From NCBI GenBank assembly GCA_963775625.1, contig CAVZJM010000002.1:1-64000 (forward strand): DNA of 64,000 bases. Reading direction: 5' to 3'. Below the pieces are notes generated by a model. The model searched no databases and had not been told where the DNA came from. It saw only the letters and a program-made list of their open reading frames with translations. The position numbers were made by a program, and so were the translations under genes. Source of the DNA: JAIBJN01 sp963775625. Its GTDB lineage: Bacteria; Actinomycetota; Thermoleophilia; Gaiellales; Gaiellaceae. Of the stretch, positions 38,352 to 45,847 are shown piece after piece; positions within the stretch are counted from its first letter, which is position 1, and each line of letters starts with the position of its first letter.

Positions 38352-39650
38352 CTAGAGCAGGGTCCTGTAGATCGACGCCGCTCCGGAAGCGATCGTCCAG
38401 CGGGTCATGTACGCCTTGCCCGCGTTCAGGCTCGTCGTCCAGTAGCTGGCGGACCGACCCTCGATCCTCGCCAGGTTCCGCCGGTTGTTCGACGTGAGCG
38501 AGGCCTTGCGGAGGTACGTCACCCCCGAGCGGGCGTCGACCCAGATCACACGTCTCCGGTGGAGCGAGGGGTTGGTCAACCTGCCGATCCTCGTGCGCGC
38601 GATCGCCCGGCGGGCGCCGGTCGTGAGAGTCAAGACGACGATCCGCGACCCGCGGCGCGAGACGATGTGCCACGCGAGGCGCCCGTGCCGGAGCGACGGA
38701 CGCCCGAGGTCGACGCTCAGGGACACGCTGACCGGATGCTTCGTCGCGCCGCTCCCGAGATCGCGAACGATGATGCGCCGGCTGTCCGCGCCGCGGCGCA
38801 CGAAGGCGAGGCTCGGCCAGTCGAGCGCCGGGCGCGAGGCGTTGGGATCGTCGATGCTGGCGACCGGCGTCCCGTCCTGCCAACGAACGACCCGGATCCC
38901 CTGGTCGTCCACGTACGCGAGGTACTCCCCCGAGAGCGCGGGCTGGGACGCGTCCGGGTAGACGACGTCGGCGCCGCCCGCCGGCCGCACGATGACCTCC
39001 CCGGTCTGCGTGGCGAAGGCGAGCACGTCGCCGCTGACGCTCGGGTCGATGGCCCGTGCTGCCACGAGCGTCGCGCCCCCGGCAGCGGGCGCCACGCCGA
39101 GCAGCACGGCGCAGGCGACGAGCGCGACCGCGTTCGCCCGCAGGAGAGCGCCCCGCCTGCGGGTCAGGCGCTCGACGGAGGCCGTGGGATCGTCGGCTCC
39201 CCGGCGCGGCCAGACGACCATGACCGCGCGCCCCGCGCCGTAGAGGGAGAGGCAGACCGCGGCCGGAACGGGCCTGCCGAGCGCGAGGGCGCCCGCGCAG
39301 GCGACCCAGAACGTCGAGACCGGCTGGTACGTGAAGAGCCCTGCGCCGAGGCCCGCGCCGTAGCCCGTCGCCCAGGCCGGGAGCGGCAGCTCGAAGCGCC
39401 AGCGCTCCGGCACCTGCCGGCGTGCCTGCGGAAGCGGGAAGCGCACGAGCCCGGCCTCGCGGGCCGCCGCGACGAGCGCGAGCGCCGCGGCAGCGAGCAC
39501 GGCCTGCCGCGCGCCGAGGAGGCTGCCGGCGAAGCCGAGCGCGAGGCCGAGCGTCGCGGCAGTCGTAACGGCGGCCCCTGTGAAGAGAGCCTGGGCTGCG
39601 ATCTGGCGCTTCCGGCTCCCGCACACGGCGGGAGTGAAGGTCTCCAGCAT
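38352..39650 (-). CDS. Membrane protein with C-terminal beta-propeller-like repeats (Mau-like cluster)
   Basis: 432 residues. The N-terminal half has about six hydrophobic segments (AAQALFTGAAVTTAATLGLAL; AVLAAAALALVAAA; VSTFWVACAGALALG) after a single Cys in the segment TPAVCGSRKRQ. The second half (about 200-432) has repeated WD/Kelch-like strands (SGDVLAFATQTGEVIVRP; SGEYLAYVDDQGIRVVRW; GRLAWHIVSRRGSRIVVL). No known family is recognised. It ends the minus-strand cluster with the MauE-MauD fusion and the Cys-rich MauA-like protein. Heavy chains of TTQ amine dehydrogenases are beta-propellers, so a propeller here is suggestive, but this one lacks a signal peptide and is fused to membrane helices. 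Confidence 0.65.
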   Translation of the reverse strand: MLETFTPAVCGSRKRQIAAQALFTGAAVTTAATLGLALGFAGSLLGARQAVLAAAALALVAAAREAGLVRFPLPQARRQVPERWRFELPLPAWATGYGAGLGAGLFTYQPVSTFWVACAGALALGRPVPAAVCLSLYGAGRAVMVVWPRRGADDPTASVERLTRRRGALLRANAVALVACAVLLGVAPAAGGATLVAARAIDPSVSGDVLAFATQTGEVIVRPAGGADVVYPDASQPALSGEYLAYVDDQGIRVVRWQDGTPVASIDDPNASRPALDWPSLAFVRRGADSRRIIVRDLGSGATKHPVSVSLSVDLGRPSLRHGRLAWHIVSRRGSRIVVLTLTTGARRAIARTRIGRLTNPSLHRRRVIWVDARSGVTYLRKASLTSNNRRNLARIEGRSASYWTTSLNAGKAYMTRWTIASGAASIYRTLL

Positions 39651-39659
39651 CGACAGCCC

Positions 39660-39728
39660 TCAGGGCGACCAGGCGCCCGAGACCCCCGCCATGAGCGCAG
39701 CCAGCGCGACCCCGATCTCGATCAGCAC
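39660..39728 (-). CDS. Candidate 22-residue hydrophobic micro-protein
   Basis: A GTG inside the last codons of the MauA-like gene (GTGCTGA arrangement) opens a 22-codon frame, MLIEIGVALAALMAGVSGAW plus two residues, ending nine bases before the ATG of the next gene. The product would be one short transmembrane helix. The same GTGCTGA coupling is used by the CoA-ligase gene at 49477. The spacing and hydrophobicity support it, but a chance frame of this size cannot be excluded. Confidence 0.35.
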   Translation of the reverse strand: MLIEIGVALAALMAGVSGAWSP

Positions 39729-40345
39729 GGCAGCTCCGTGTCGTAGTACATGACGCAGTACACGCGGCGCCCTCCCCAGCAGTAGCCGGTCAGCGAGGCG
39801 TCCCCGTTGATCCGCCGGCGGCTGAAGGAGCAGCAGTCCACGAGCTTGCGAATCTGCCCTCCGCAGCAGCGAAACCACGAGCCCTGGACGCGAAGATCCT
39901 TGAGCCCTTTGACCTCGGCCGTCCAGTCCTCGCAGACGCGCGTCCGCGGCGCCCGGGGGAGCACCGCGCCGTCGGGGCCCCGGAGCCGGTCGCCGCTGCC
40001 GTCGAGCGCGTAGCCGGCGGAGTCGACCACCCGGCCGAGATTGTCGATCGGGCGCCCGCTCTGCGGGTGGAGCGGGAAGCCCTTGCGGTCGATGCGCGAG
40101 AGAGGCTTGTACGGGCTCGGGCACGAGCCGGTCGTCCAGATGTGCCCGCAAAAGTGGAGGGCGCTGGCCTCGTCGGGCTTGACGGCGGCGGCCACGGCGG
40201 AGCCGCCCGCCACAGCGAGGGCTGCGGCGCCGAGGCGCCCGAGGAAGGAGAGGCGGGTCGTCGACTCGGCGAGCCTCGCCGAGAGCCTCTCGGCCTGGCG
40301 GTCGAGCTTGGAGGCCCCCGGCTCCGAGCTCCTAGGCCGCTGCAT
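39722..40345 (-). CDS. Exported Cys-rich protein resembling the methylamine dehydrogenase light chain (MauA-like)
   Basis: 207 residues. A long N-terminus with a Tat-like but RR-lacking segment (TTRLSFLGRLG, 29-39) and a hydrophobic stretch is followed by a compact domain with ten cysteines (66, 75, 138, 160, 161, 171, 172, 189, 197, 207). Two tryptophans, W157 (GSWFRCC) and W190 (YCWGG), sit near Cys pairs, similar to the layout of MauA, whose two Trp form the TTQ cofactor among six disulfides. The ATG overlaps the end of the MauE-MauD fusion gene, whose family assists MauA folding. There is no separate MauB, MauG or MauF in the window. Identity of the cofactor and substrate is inference. 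Confidence 0.6.
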   Translation of the reverse strand: MQRPRSSEPGASKLDRQAERLSARLAESTTRLSFLGRLGAAALAVAGGSAVAAAVKPDEASALHFCGHIWTTGSCPSPYKPLSRIDRKGFPLHPQSGRPIDNLGRVVDSAGYALDGSGDRLRGPDGAVLPRAPRTRVCEDWTAEVKGLKDLRVQGSWFRCCGGQIRKLVDCCSFSRRRINGDASLTGYCWGGRRVYCVMYYDTELPC

Positions 40346-41210
40346 GGATTCGAGCCCTGCCGGCGTCGAGGAGCGTCTCAAGCTCCTCGAGCGTGTTCAC
40401 GGTGCCCTTGGCCGCGACGACGCCGTCCATGAGGTGGACGACGAACGGAGTTCCGGGCACGTTCCAGCGCGCGAAGGCGCGCTCCTCGAGCTCCTCTTCC
40501 ACGACGCGAACCGCGAGGCCCTGGCGGGCGAGCGCGGCGACTCCCGCGCTCAGCTGGCGACAGATCCGGCAGGTGGACGAGAAGAAGAAGACCACCTCGG
40601 AGCTCCGTCCGCGGAGGCCGTCGAGGGTTGGGGCGGCCTGGCCCAGCTCGGGCCCCTCCTCGGCGAGCTCGAACGGCACGCGGGGCCCGATCCGCAACGT
40701 CAGCACGCCCACCTGGCGGTAGAGGGCGAGGACGAGCAGCGCCAGCGCGACGACCGCGAGCGAGAGGAGGACGAGAACCGCGGCCACCACGGTCCCGGAC
40801 GAGACCGAGACGTCGAAGCTCGCGCCGAAGGCCGCCACGAGCGCCAGCGCCGTGAACCCACCCGCCCGCAGAAGCAGGTGGGTGGTCCGCCCCTCGGACG
40901 CGCCGAAGCAGCCGCACCGGAGGCGCTCGACGCCGCGCAGACGCGCCTGGGCGAGCGCGGCGACGAAGCCGGCGCCGAGAGCGACCGCGGCATAGGCGCT
41001 CACCGGCAGGCCGATGCCGAGGATGAGCAGCAACCCGATCACCGCCTCGGCCGCCATGACCGCCCAGGCCGCCGGGCGCGCGTACCGAGCGGGCAAGCCG
41101 TAGGCGGTCAGCCAGTCAGGCAGGTCCCCCCGCCGGCGCAGCTTCGCAGCCGCGGCCAGGAGCAGGAGGAGGCCGACGACGATCCGGGCGATGGTCGACA
41201 ACGCAACCAC
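40332..41210 (-). CDS. MauE-type membrane protein fused to a MauD-like thioredoxin domain
   Basis: 292 residues. Residues 1-155 are MauE/DoxX-like with four or five helices, the AAAAKLRRR segment after helix 1 and the Cys motif C99-G-C101 FG typical of MauE. Residues 190-292 are a thioredoxin-like domain with C214-R-I-C217 and a cis-Pro (VPGTPF), as in MauD. In methylamine-utilising bacteria MauE and MauD are separate proteins needed for disulfide formation in MauA; here they are fused and precede a MauA-like gene. A TTAGCT box six bases before GTG 41210 suggests the promoter of the cluster. Confidence 0.8.
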   Translation of the reverse strand: MVALSTIARIVVGLLLLLAAAAKLRRRGDLPDWLTAYGLPARYARPAAWAVMAAEAVIGLLLILGIGLPVSAYAAVALGAGFVAALAQARLRGVERLRCGCFGASEGRTTHLLLRAGGFTALALVAAFGASFDVSVSSGTVVAAVLVLLSLAVVALALLVLALYRQVGVLTLRIGPRVPFELAEEGPELGQAAPTLDGLRGRSSEVVFFFSSTCRICRQLSAGVAALARQGLAVRVVEEELEERAFARWNVPGTPFVVHLMDGVVAAKGTVNTLEELETLLDAGRARIHAAA

Positions 41211-41216
41211 TGTAGG

Positions 41217-41222
41217 AGCTAA
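41217..41222 (-). promoter_or_regulatory. -10 element for the MauE-MauD/MauA-like cluster
   Basis: TTAGCT on the minus strand ends six bases before GTG 41210; weaker than the other leaderless boxes because it lacks the initial TA. Confidence 0.35.
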
Positions 41223-41325
41223 TCGGTTGTCCCGCGGGGGAGAAACAGAGTCTTCATGAAATCCTCAAGAACGGCACAGGTACTGTTTCTGGCGCTTTGG
41301 GCCTGTCCCTTCCCCGGCCGAGCAA

Positions 41326-41766
41326 ATGAGCGAGCGCCGGCGTCTGGTCGGCATCAACCACGTCGCGCTCGAGGTCGGCGACGTCGAGGAGGCGCTGGCC
41401 TTCTACGGCCGACTCTTCGAGCTCGAGCTGCGCGGCAGGTCGCCTGGGATGGCCTTCGTCGACCTCGGCGACCAGTTCCTGGCGCTGAGCGAGGGCCGCC
41501 GGCAGCCACCGGACGAGCATCGCCACTTCGGGCTCGTCGTCGACGACAAGGAGGCGGTGCGCACGGCGCTGGACGAGGCCGGCGTCGAGATCCTCCCCGG
41601 CCGTGGTCTCGACTTCCTCGACCCGTGGGGGAACCGCGTCGAGATCGTCGACTATCGCGACATCCAGTTCACGAAGGCACCGGCCGTGCTGCGGGGAATG
41701 GAGCTCGAGAGTCTCGAGAAGAGCGAGCGAGCGCTCGAGGAGCTCCGCCGCAAAGGCATGGCCTGA
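41326..41766 (+). CDS. VOC-superfamily (glyoxalase-like) protein
   Basis: 146 residues. One complete VOC domain: GINHVALEVGDVEEALAFYGRLF, HRHFGLVVDD and the closing FLDPWGNRVEIVDY. His in the first and second strands and Glu in the last are at the positions of metal ligands in the family. No nearby partner indicates a substrate. A perfect palindrome follows the stop. Confidence 0.85.
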   Translation: MSERRRLVGINHVALEVGDVEEALAFYGRLFELELRGRSPGMAFVDLGDQFLALSEGRRQPPDEHRHFGLVVDDKEAVRTALDEAGVEILPGRGLDFLDPWGNRVEIVDYRDIQFTKAPAVLRGMELESLEKSERALEELRRKGMA

Positions 41767-41771
41767 GGGGC

Positions 41772-41798
41772 CACGTCCGGGGTCTGACCCCGGACGTG
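41772..41798. terminator. Perfect 27-base palindrome, probable terminator and repeat family member
   Basis: CACGTCCGGGGTC (41772-41784), centre T, GACCCCGGACGTG (41786-41798). It begins six bases after the VOC stop and is followed by TCTCTC. Its core GGGGTCTGACCCC recurs in shortened form at 41906-41920 and in diverged form at 28323-28352, so it is also a dispersed repeat. Confidence 0.6.
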
Positions 41799-41905
41799 TC
41801 TCTCGCGGCCGGCCAAACACCGCTCCGCCTGTGGACGACGACAGCGCTTCGGACGCGGACTGGCACGCGGAAACCCGGAGCAAGATCGTCTGAACGGGCT
41901 GGGGA

Positions 41906-41920
41906 AGGGGTCAGACCCCT
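41906..41920. repeat. Short palindrome of the GGGGTC-GACCCC family
   Basis: AGGGGTC, centre A, GACCCCT, a perfect 15-base palindrome, 35 bases before the end of the convergent ABC-2 permease gene. It may terminate transcription from that side. Confidence 0.5.
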
Positions 41921-41954
41921 GTCGTGGCCGAAGGGGACACGCCCGCCGCTGGAG

Positions 41955-42725
41955 CTACCCGGCCGACTCGGCGCTCTTCAGGCCTCTCAGCGCCCACAGC
42001 GTCAGCAGCGCTACCGCGCCGAGGGCGATGGCGAAGGCCGCTCCGACCTCCGTCGGCTCGCCGACGAAGAGGCCGCGCCCGGCCTCGAGCAGGAAGGTCG
42101 CCGGGTTGACGGATGCGACCGCATGGATCCAGCCGTTCAGAAGCTCGAGCGGGACGTAGACCGGCGCGAGGAAGAGGGTCAGGAAGACCGGGACCTGCAT
42201 GAGCGGGCCCGCCTGGAGGGTGCGGAAGCGCATCGCGATCCCTGCCGCCCAGAGCAGCGCCGCGACGTTGACGAGGAGACCGAGCAGCACGAGCGCGCCG
42301 AGCTCGGCCGGGTCGCCGAGCACCTCCATTCCGGAGAGGAGCGCGACGACGAGGACGACCGAGGCCGTTGCCGCCCAGCGGACGAGCGCGACGAGCGCGT
42401 AGCCGGCGATGATCCCGGTGCGTCGTGGCGCAGCGAGCAGGAGGCGGCGCGCGAAGCCGCTCTCGAAGTCGCGGGCGATCGCGAAGCCGTTGAAGATCCC
42501 GCCGAAGGCGGCCGACTGCAGGAACACGAAGACGAACTGGAAGGCCGTGTAGCCGGCGGGGTAGTCGAACCCGGGCACGTCGGAGATGCGGGAGAGCCCA
42601 CCGGCGAACGCCGTGAAGAAGAAGAGCGGAAAAAGCAGCGACGGAACGAGGATCGACGGGTTCGTGAACGCGTTGTGGATCCCGCGCCAGGCGACCGCGA
42701 GCGAGACGGACGTGAAGCTCCTCAC
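41955..42725 (-). CDS. ABC-2 type transporter permease
   Basis: 256 residues with six helices and the ABC-2 pattern of an amphipathic N-terminus (TSVSLAVAWRGIHNAFTNPSI), a large loop and a C-terminal helix. GFAIARDFESGFARRLLLAAPRR is the conserved cytoplasmic helix of the family. Translationally coupled (GTGA) to the preceding permease; with the ATPase they form an exporter of the DrrA/DrrB type. Cargo is unknown. Confidence 0.9.
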   Translation of the reverse strand: MRSFTSVSLAVAWRGIHNAFTNPSILVPSLLFPLFFFTAFAGGLSRISDVPGFDYPAGYTAFQFVFVFLQSAAFGGIFNGFAIARDFESGFARRLLLAAPRRTGIIAGYALVALVRWAATASVVLVVALLSGMEVLGDPAELGALVLLGLLVNVAALLWAAGIAMRFRTLQAGPLMQVPVFLTLFLAPVYVPLELLNGWIHAVASVNPATFLLEAGRGLFVGEPTEVGAAFAIALGAVALLTLWALRGLKSAESAG

Positions 42726-43504
42726 GAGCGCGCCAGCCTTTCCTTGAGCGCGAAGCTCGCTGCGGCGAGCGCCAGGACGGCGATGCCCGCGGCCAGCCCG
42801 AAGCCGAGCAGGAGCGCCTGCGCGTCCCAGCCCGTGATGATCAGGCTCCTGAGGCCCTCGATCAGGTACGAGACCGGGTTGGCGGTCGCCACCGTCCGGA
42901 ACCAGTCGATCTCGATCAGGTTCCGCGGCAGGTTCATGGACGACATGAAGAGGAAGACGAAGAAGAGCGGGAAGAGCGCCTGGATCGCCTCGCCCGAGCC
43001 GGTGCGGAGCGCGAGGAACGCGCCGATCGCGCCGAACGCGAGCGCGATGAGGACGCCCAGGAAGACGATCAGGAAGACGCCGAGGACGCCGCTCTCCGGG
43101 CGCACGCCCGCGATCAGGCCGATCGTCAGGTAGAGCGTCGCCTGGAGCAGGGCGAGGGCGATCACGCCGGCCAGCTGGCCGAGCAGGAGCGCCGCGCTCC
43201 GCATCGGCGTGAGCGCGAGGCGGTTGAGGAAGCCGGTCTGGATGTCGCGCGCGAGATCGGTGCCGGCGTTCGTGGTCGCGAAGAGCGCGCCCTGCATGAA
43301 GGTGAAGGCGAGCGCGAAGTCGAGGTACGAGTCGGCCGGGAAGCCCGGGATGCCGGCTGCCGACTGGAGACCGCCCACGTTCACGGCGAGCAGGATCAGC
43401 GGGAAGACGAACGAGGGCACGACGTTGAGCGGCTGCCGGAGCGTCCGCAGCACCGACCGCCGCGCGAGGTACCCGACCTGCAGGAGAAGCGGGCTGCGGC
43501 TCAC
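42722..43504 (-). CDS. ABC-2 type transporter permease
   Basis: 260 residues, paralogous to its neighbour. Shows QPLNVVPSFVFPLILLAVNVGGL, the conserved DLARDIQTGFLNRLALTPMRS and six helices. Start GTG overlaps the ATPase stop. A heterodimeric permease pair is therefore likely. Confidence 0.9.
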   Translation of the reverse strand: MSRSPLLLQVGYLARRSVLRTLRQPLNVVPSFVFPLILLAVNVGGLQSAAGIPGFPADSYLDFALAFTFMQGALFATTNAGTDLARDIQTGFLNRLALTPMRSAALLLGQLAGVIALALLQATLYLTIGLIAGVRPESGVLGVFLIVFLGVLIALAFGAIGAFLALRTGSGEAIQALFPLFFVFLFMSSMNLPRNLIEIDWFRTVATANPVSYLIEGLRSLIITGWDAQALLLGFGLAAGIAVLALAAASFALKERLARS

Positions 43505-44493
43505 GCGGCCGGCGCCGGCTCCGGCTCGGGCTCGACCTCGTCGCCTGCCCCCTCGAGCGAGCGCCCGGTCTTCGCGAGGAAGACGTCGTCGAGCGTCGGC
43601 GCGTGCAGCTGCAGGTGCTGGAGGTGGAGGCCCTCCGCGTCGAGCGCCCTCACGACGTCCGCGAGCGCCTCCTCCCCGCCGTCGAGCCGCACCGACGCGG
43701 CCTTCGGGGAGCCGGGCACCGGGGCGCCGAAGCGCCGAAGCGTCCGCGCGACCGCGGCCAGCTCGGCCGCGTCGGCCGGGATCGCCTCGACGCTCGGGCG
43801 GCCGATCTCCGCCTTGAGCATCGCGGGCGTGCCGGAGGCGACGATGCGGCCGTGGTCGATGATCCCGACGCGGTCGGCGAGGACGTCGGCCTCCTCGAGG
43901 TACTGGGTGGTCAGGAAGACCGTGACCCCGTCCTCGCGCGCGAGTCGCGCCACCTCCGACCAGAGCGCGTTGCGGCTCTGAGGGTCGAGGCCGGTGGTCG
44001 GCTCGTCGAGAAAGAGGATGCTCGGCTCGTGGACCAGAGCCAGCGCCAGGTCGAGACGGCGCTTCATCCCGCCCGAGTAGGTCTTCACCTTGCGATCGGC
44101 GGCCTCCATGAGCCCGACGCGCTCGAGCAGCGCTTCGCTTCGCTCCCTGCGCTCAGCCCTGGGCATGCCGTGCAGCGCCGTCTGCAGGCGCAGGTGCTCG
44201 CGGCCGCTGAGCAGCGGGTCGAGCGCGGCCTCCTGCAGGGCCGCTCCGATCGCGGCGCGCACCTGCGCGCCTTCGCGCGCCACGTCGAAGCCCGCCACGC
44301 GCGCGGTGCCGGCCGTCGGCGGGAGCAGGGTCGTGAGCATGTGCACGGTCGTCGACTTGCCGGCGCCGTTCGGGCCGAGGAAGCCGTAGATCTCGCCCGG
44401 CGCCACGGCGAGCTCGATCCCGTCGACGGCGCGGATCCCACCCTTGAACTCCCGCGCCAGGCCGTCCGCCTGAATTCCATGCTCGTCGCGCAT
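43501..44493 (-). CDS. ABC transporter ATPase, DrrA/daunorubicin-resistance type
   Basis: 330 residues. Walker A GPNGAGKST, signature YSGGMKRRLDLALAL, Walker B LFLDEPTTGLDP and a C-terminal extension of about 90 residues rich in Glu-Pro repeats. ATG 44493 lies seven bases after TAGCCT, so the operon is probably leaderless. The operon stands between the VOC gene and PaaX; possibly it exports aromatic intermediates of the neighbouring pathway, but that is only positional. Confidence 0.92.
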   Translation of the reverse strand: MRDEHGIQADGLAREFKGGIRAVDGIELAVAPGEIYGFLGPNGAGKSTTVHMLTTLLPPTAGTARVAGFDVAREGAQVRAAIGAALQEAALDPLLSGREHLRLQTALHGMPRAERRERSEALLERVGLMEAADRKVKTYSGGMKRRLDLALALVHEPSILFLDEPTTGLDPQSRNALWSEVARLAREDGVTVFLTTQYLEEADVLADRVGIIDHGRIVASGTPAMLKAEIGRPSVEAIPADAAELAAVARTLRRFGAPVPGSPKAASVRLDGGEEALADVVRALDAEGLHLQHLQLHAPTLDDVFLAKTGRSLEGAGDEVEPEPEPAPAA

Positions 44494-44500
44494 GGAGGCC

Positions 44501-44506
44501 AGGCTA
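44501..44506 (-). promoter_or_regulatory. -10 element of a leaderless promoter for the ABC-2 exporter operon
   Basis: TAGCCT on the minus strand ends seven bases before ATG 44493. Confidence 0.5.
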
Positions 44507-44524
44507 TCCACACCCCGGAGCGCT

Positions 44525-45379
44525 TCAGCGAGTACGCGCCGGCGTGGGCAACGCGGTTGCTTCGTCGAAATGGCGTTGGGCCGGCTCCGCCAGCGCCTCG
44601 TACAGCTCGTAGAAGAGGCCGACGGCCCGCGCGCGGTGCCCGTTCGTGGGAACGAGCTCGTCCGGCAAGCCCGGGTCGAGGGAAGGGAACTGCCGAAAGG
44701 CGTGCACGAGCTGCGTTCGGACGAGGAAGGCCTCGCGGTCGCCGAGGCCGTCGCGTCCGTTCGAGGCATGGCGCCCGAAGGCGAGCTCGAACGCCTGGTA
44801 GCGCTTCGTCAGCTCGGCCACGTCCCAGGCGCGGGAGACGAGCGCCTCGAAGTCGACGAGGCTCGCAGGACGCCCGAGGAGGACGGCTGCGTGCCCGACG
44901 AGGCGAAGCTCGTCGAGCAGGTCGACCGCCTCGCGCTCGCGATCATGCGGCGAGATCCAGACGCCGTCCTGGAGCGAGCCGAAGCCGAGGAACCGAAGAC
45001 GCCGGGCGAGCCGTCCGCGCTCGAGCCGCAGCTCGTCGGGAATGGCATGCCAGAGAACCGTCCACTCGTCGGCGGGGCGCACATCGCGCCCGAGGGAGAA
45101 GATTCGCCGGTCGCCCTCGTCGAGCAGGTCGACCGCACGGGGGGTGAGCCGATAGTGGACCAGCCGCCCGTCCCGCACGCGTGCCAGGAGGTCGCGGCGC
45201 GTCAGCCGCGCCAGGGCCATGCGGGCCGCGCCGGCCGAGAAGCCGAGCTCGTTCAGGAGCCGCACGAGCCCGCCCGACCAGACGACCCGGTCCTCGGGGT
45301 AGACGTAGGCGCCGAGCAGCGTGATCACGAGGCTCTGCGGCCGCCGCTCGAAGAGGGCCGCGGCGGCCTCGTCGGTCAC
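44525..45379 (-). CDS. PaaX-family transcriptional regulator
   Basis: 284 residues. The N-terminal winged helix (SLVITLLGAYVYPEDRVVWSGGLVRLLNELGFSAGAARMALARLTRRDLL) and the C-terminal domain (WTVLWHAIPDELRLERGRLARRLRFLGFGSLQDGVWISP) match PaaX, which represses phenylacetate genes and is released by an aryl-CoA. Here the adjacent divergent operon degrades anthranilate through its CoA ester, so anthraniloyl-CoA is a reasonable effector. The GTG overlaps the thioesterase stop. Confidence 0.88.
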   Translation of the reverse strand: MTDEAAAALFERRPQSLVITLLGAYVYPEDRVVWSGGLVRLLNELGFSAGAARMALARLTRRDLLARVRDGRLVHYRLTPRAVDLLDEGDRRIFSLGRDVRPADEWTVLWHAIPDELRLERGRLARRLRFLGFGSLQDGVWISPHDREREAVDLLDELRLVGHAAVLLGRPASLVDFEALVSRAWDVAELTKRYQAFELAFGRHASNGRDGLGDREAFLVRTQLVHAFRQFPSLDPGLPDELVPTNGHRARAVGLFYELYEALAEPAQRHFDEATALPTPARTR

Positions 45380-45796
45380 GGGCCCGGCCGGACCGCGACG
45401 GTCACCCGGCTGAGAGCGCAGAGCCGGCCCTCGTCGTCGGTGAGCTCCACGTCCCAGACCCAGGTGGTCCTGCCCCGGTGGCGCCGTCGCGCGGTCGCAT
45501 GGATCGTCCCGCCCGCGACGGGGCGCAGGAAGGAGGACTCGTTGGACATGCCCAGGCCGACCTTGCCCTCGGCAGCGACGCCGTGGTTCGTGCCGAGCGA
45601 GGCGAGGCCCTCCGCGATCGCCGCGTGGACGCCGCCGTGCACGAGCCCGATCGGCTGCTTCAGGTGCTCCCCCACCGGAACCCGTCCGCGCACGAGCTCC
45701 TCGCTGCACTCCTCCAGCTCGAGGCCGTAGTGACGGTCGAAGGGGGAGAGCTCGAGCAGTCGTTGCTCGCCCCTCGTCCGGATTTGGTTGACACAT
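45376..45796 (-). CDS. PaaI-like hotdog thioesterase, one frameshift
   Basis: About 139 residues after repair. Core motifs: LKQPIGLVHGGVHAAIAE (catalytic Asp/Glu region of PaaI-type enzymes), NESSFLRPV and GRTTWVWDVELTDDEGRL. The ATG at 45796 opens MCQPNPDEG; deleting one G in the run 45770-45773 joins it to EQRLLELSPFDRHYGLELE, the usual N-terminal segment. PaaI thioesterases clear dead-end aryl-CoA esters, which fits a PaaX operon beside an aryl-CoA pathway. Confidence 0.8.
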
Positions 45797-45817
45797 CACC
45801 TCGGTCAAGTGTAAACC
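45788..45817 (+). promoter_or_regulatory. Divergent promoter region with inverted repeat, candidate PaaX operator
   Basis: TTGACA (45788-45793), identical to the -35 consensus, is followed 16-18 bases later by TGTAAAC (45810-45816). TTGACAC and GTGTAAA also form an imperfect inverted repeat with a 14-base spacer. The region lies upstream of the catabolic operon and overlaps the start of the thioesterase-paaX operon, an economical place for autoregulated control. Confidence 0.45.
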
Positions 45818-45847
45818 TTCCTCCACGCGACGGACACGGACGCACGC

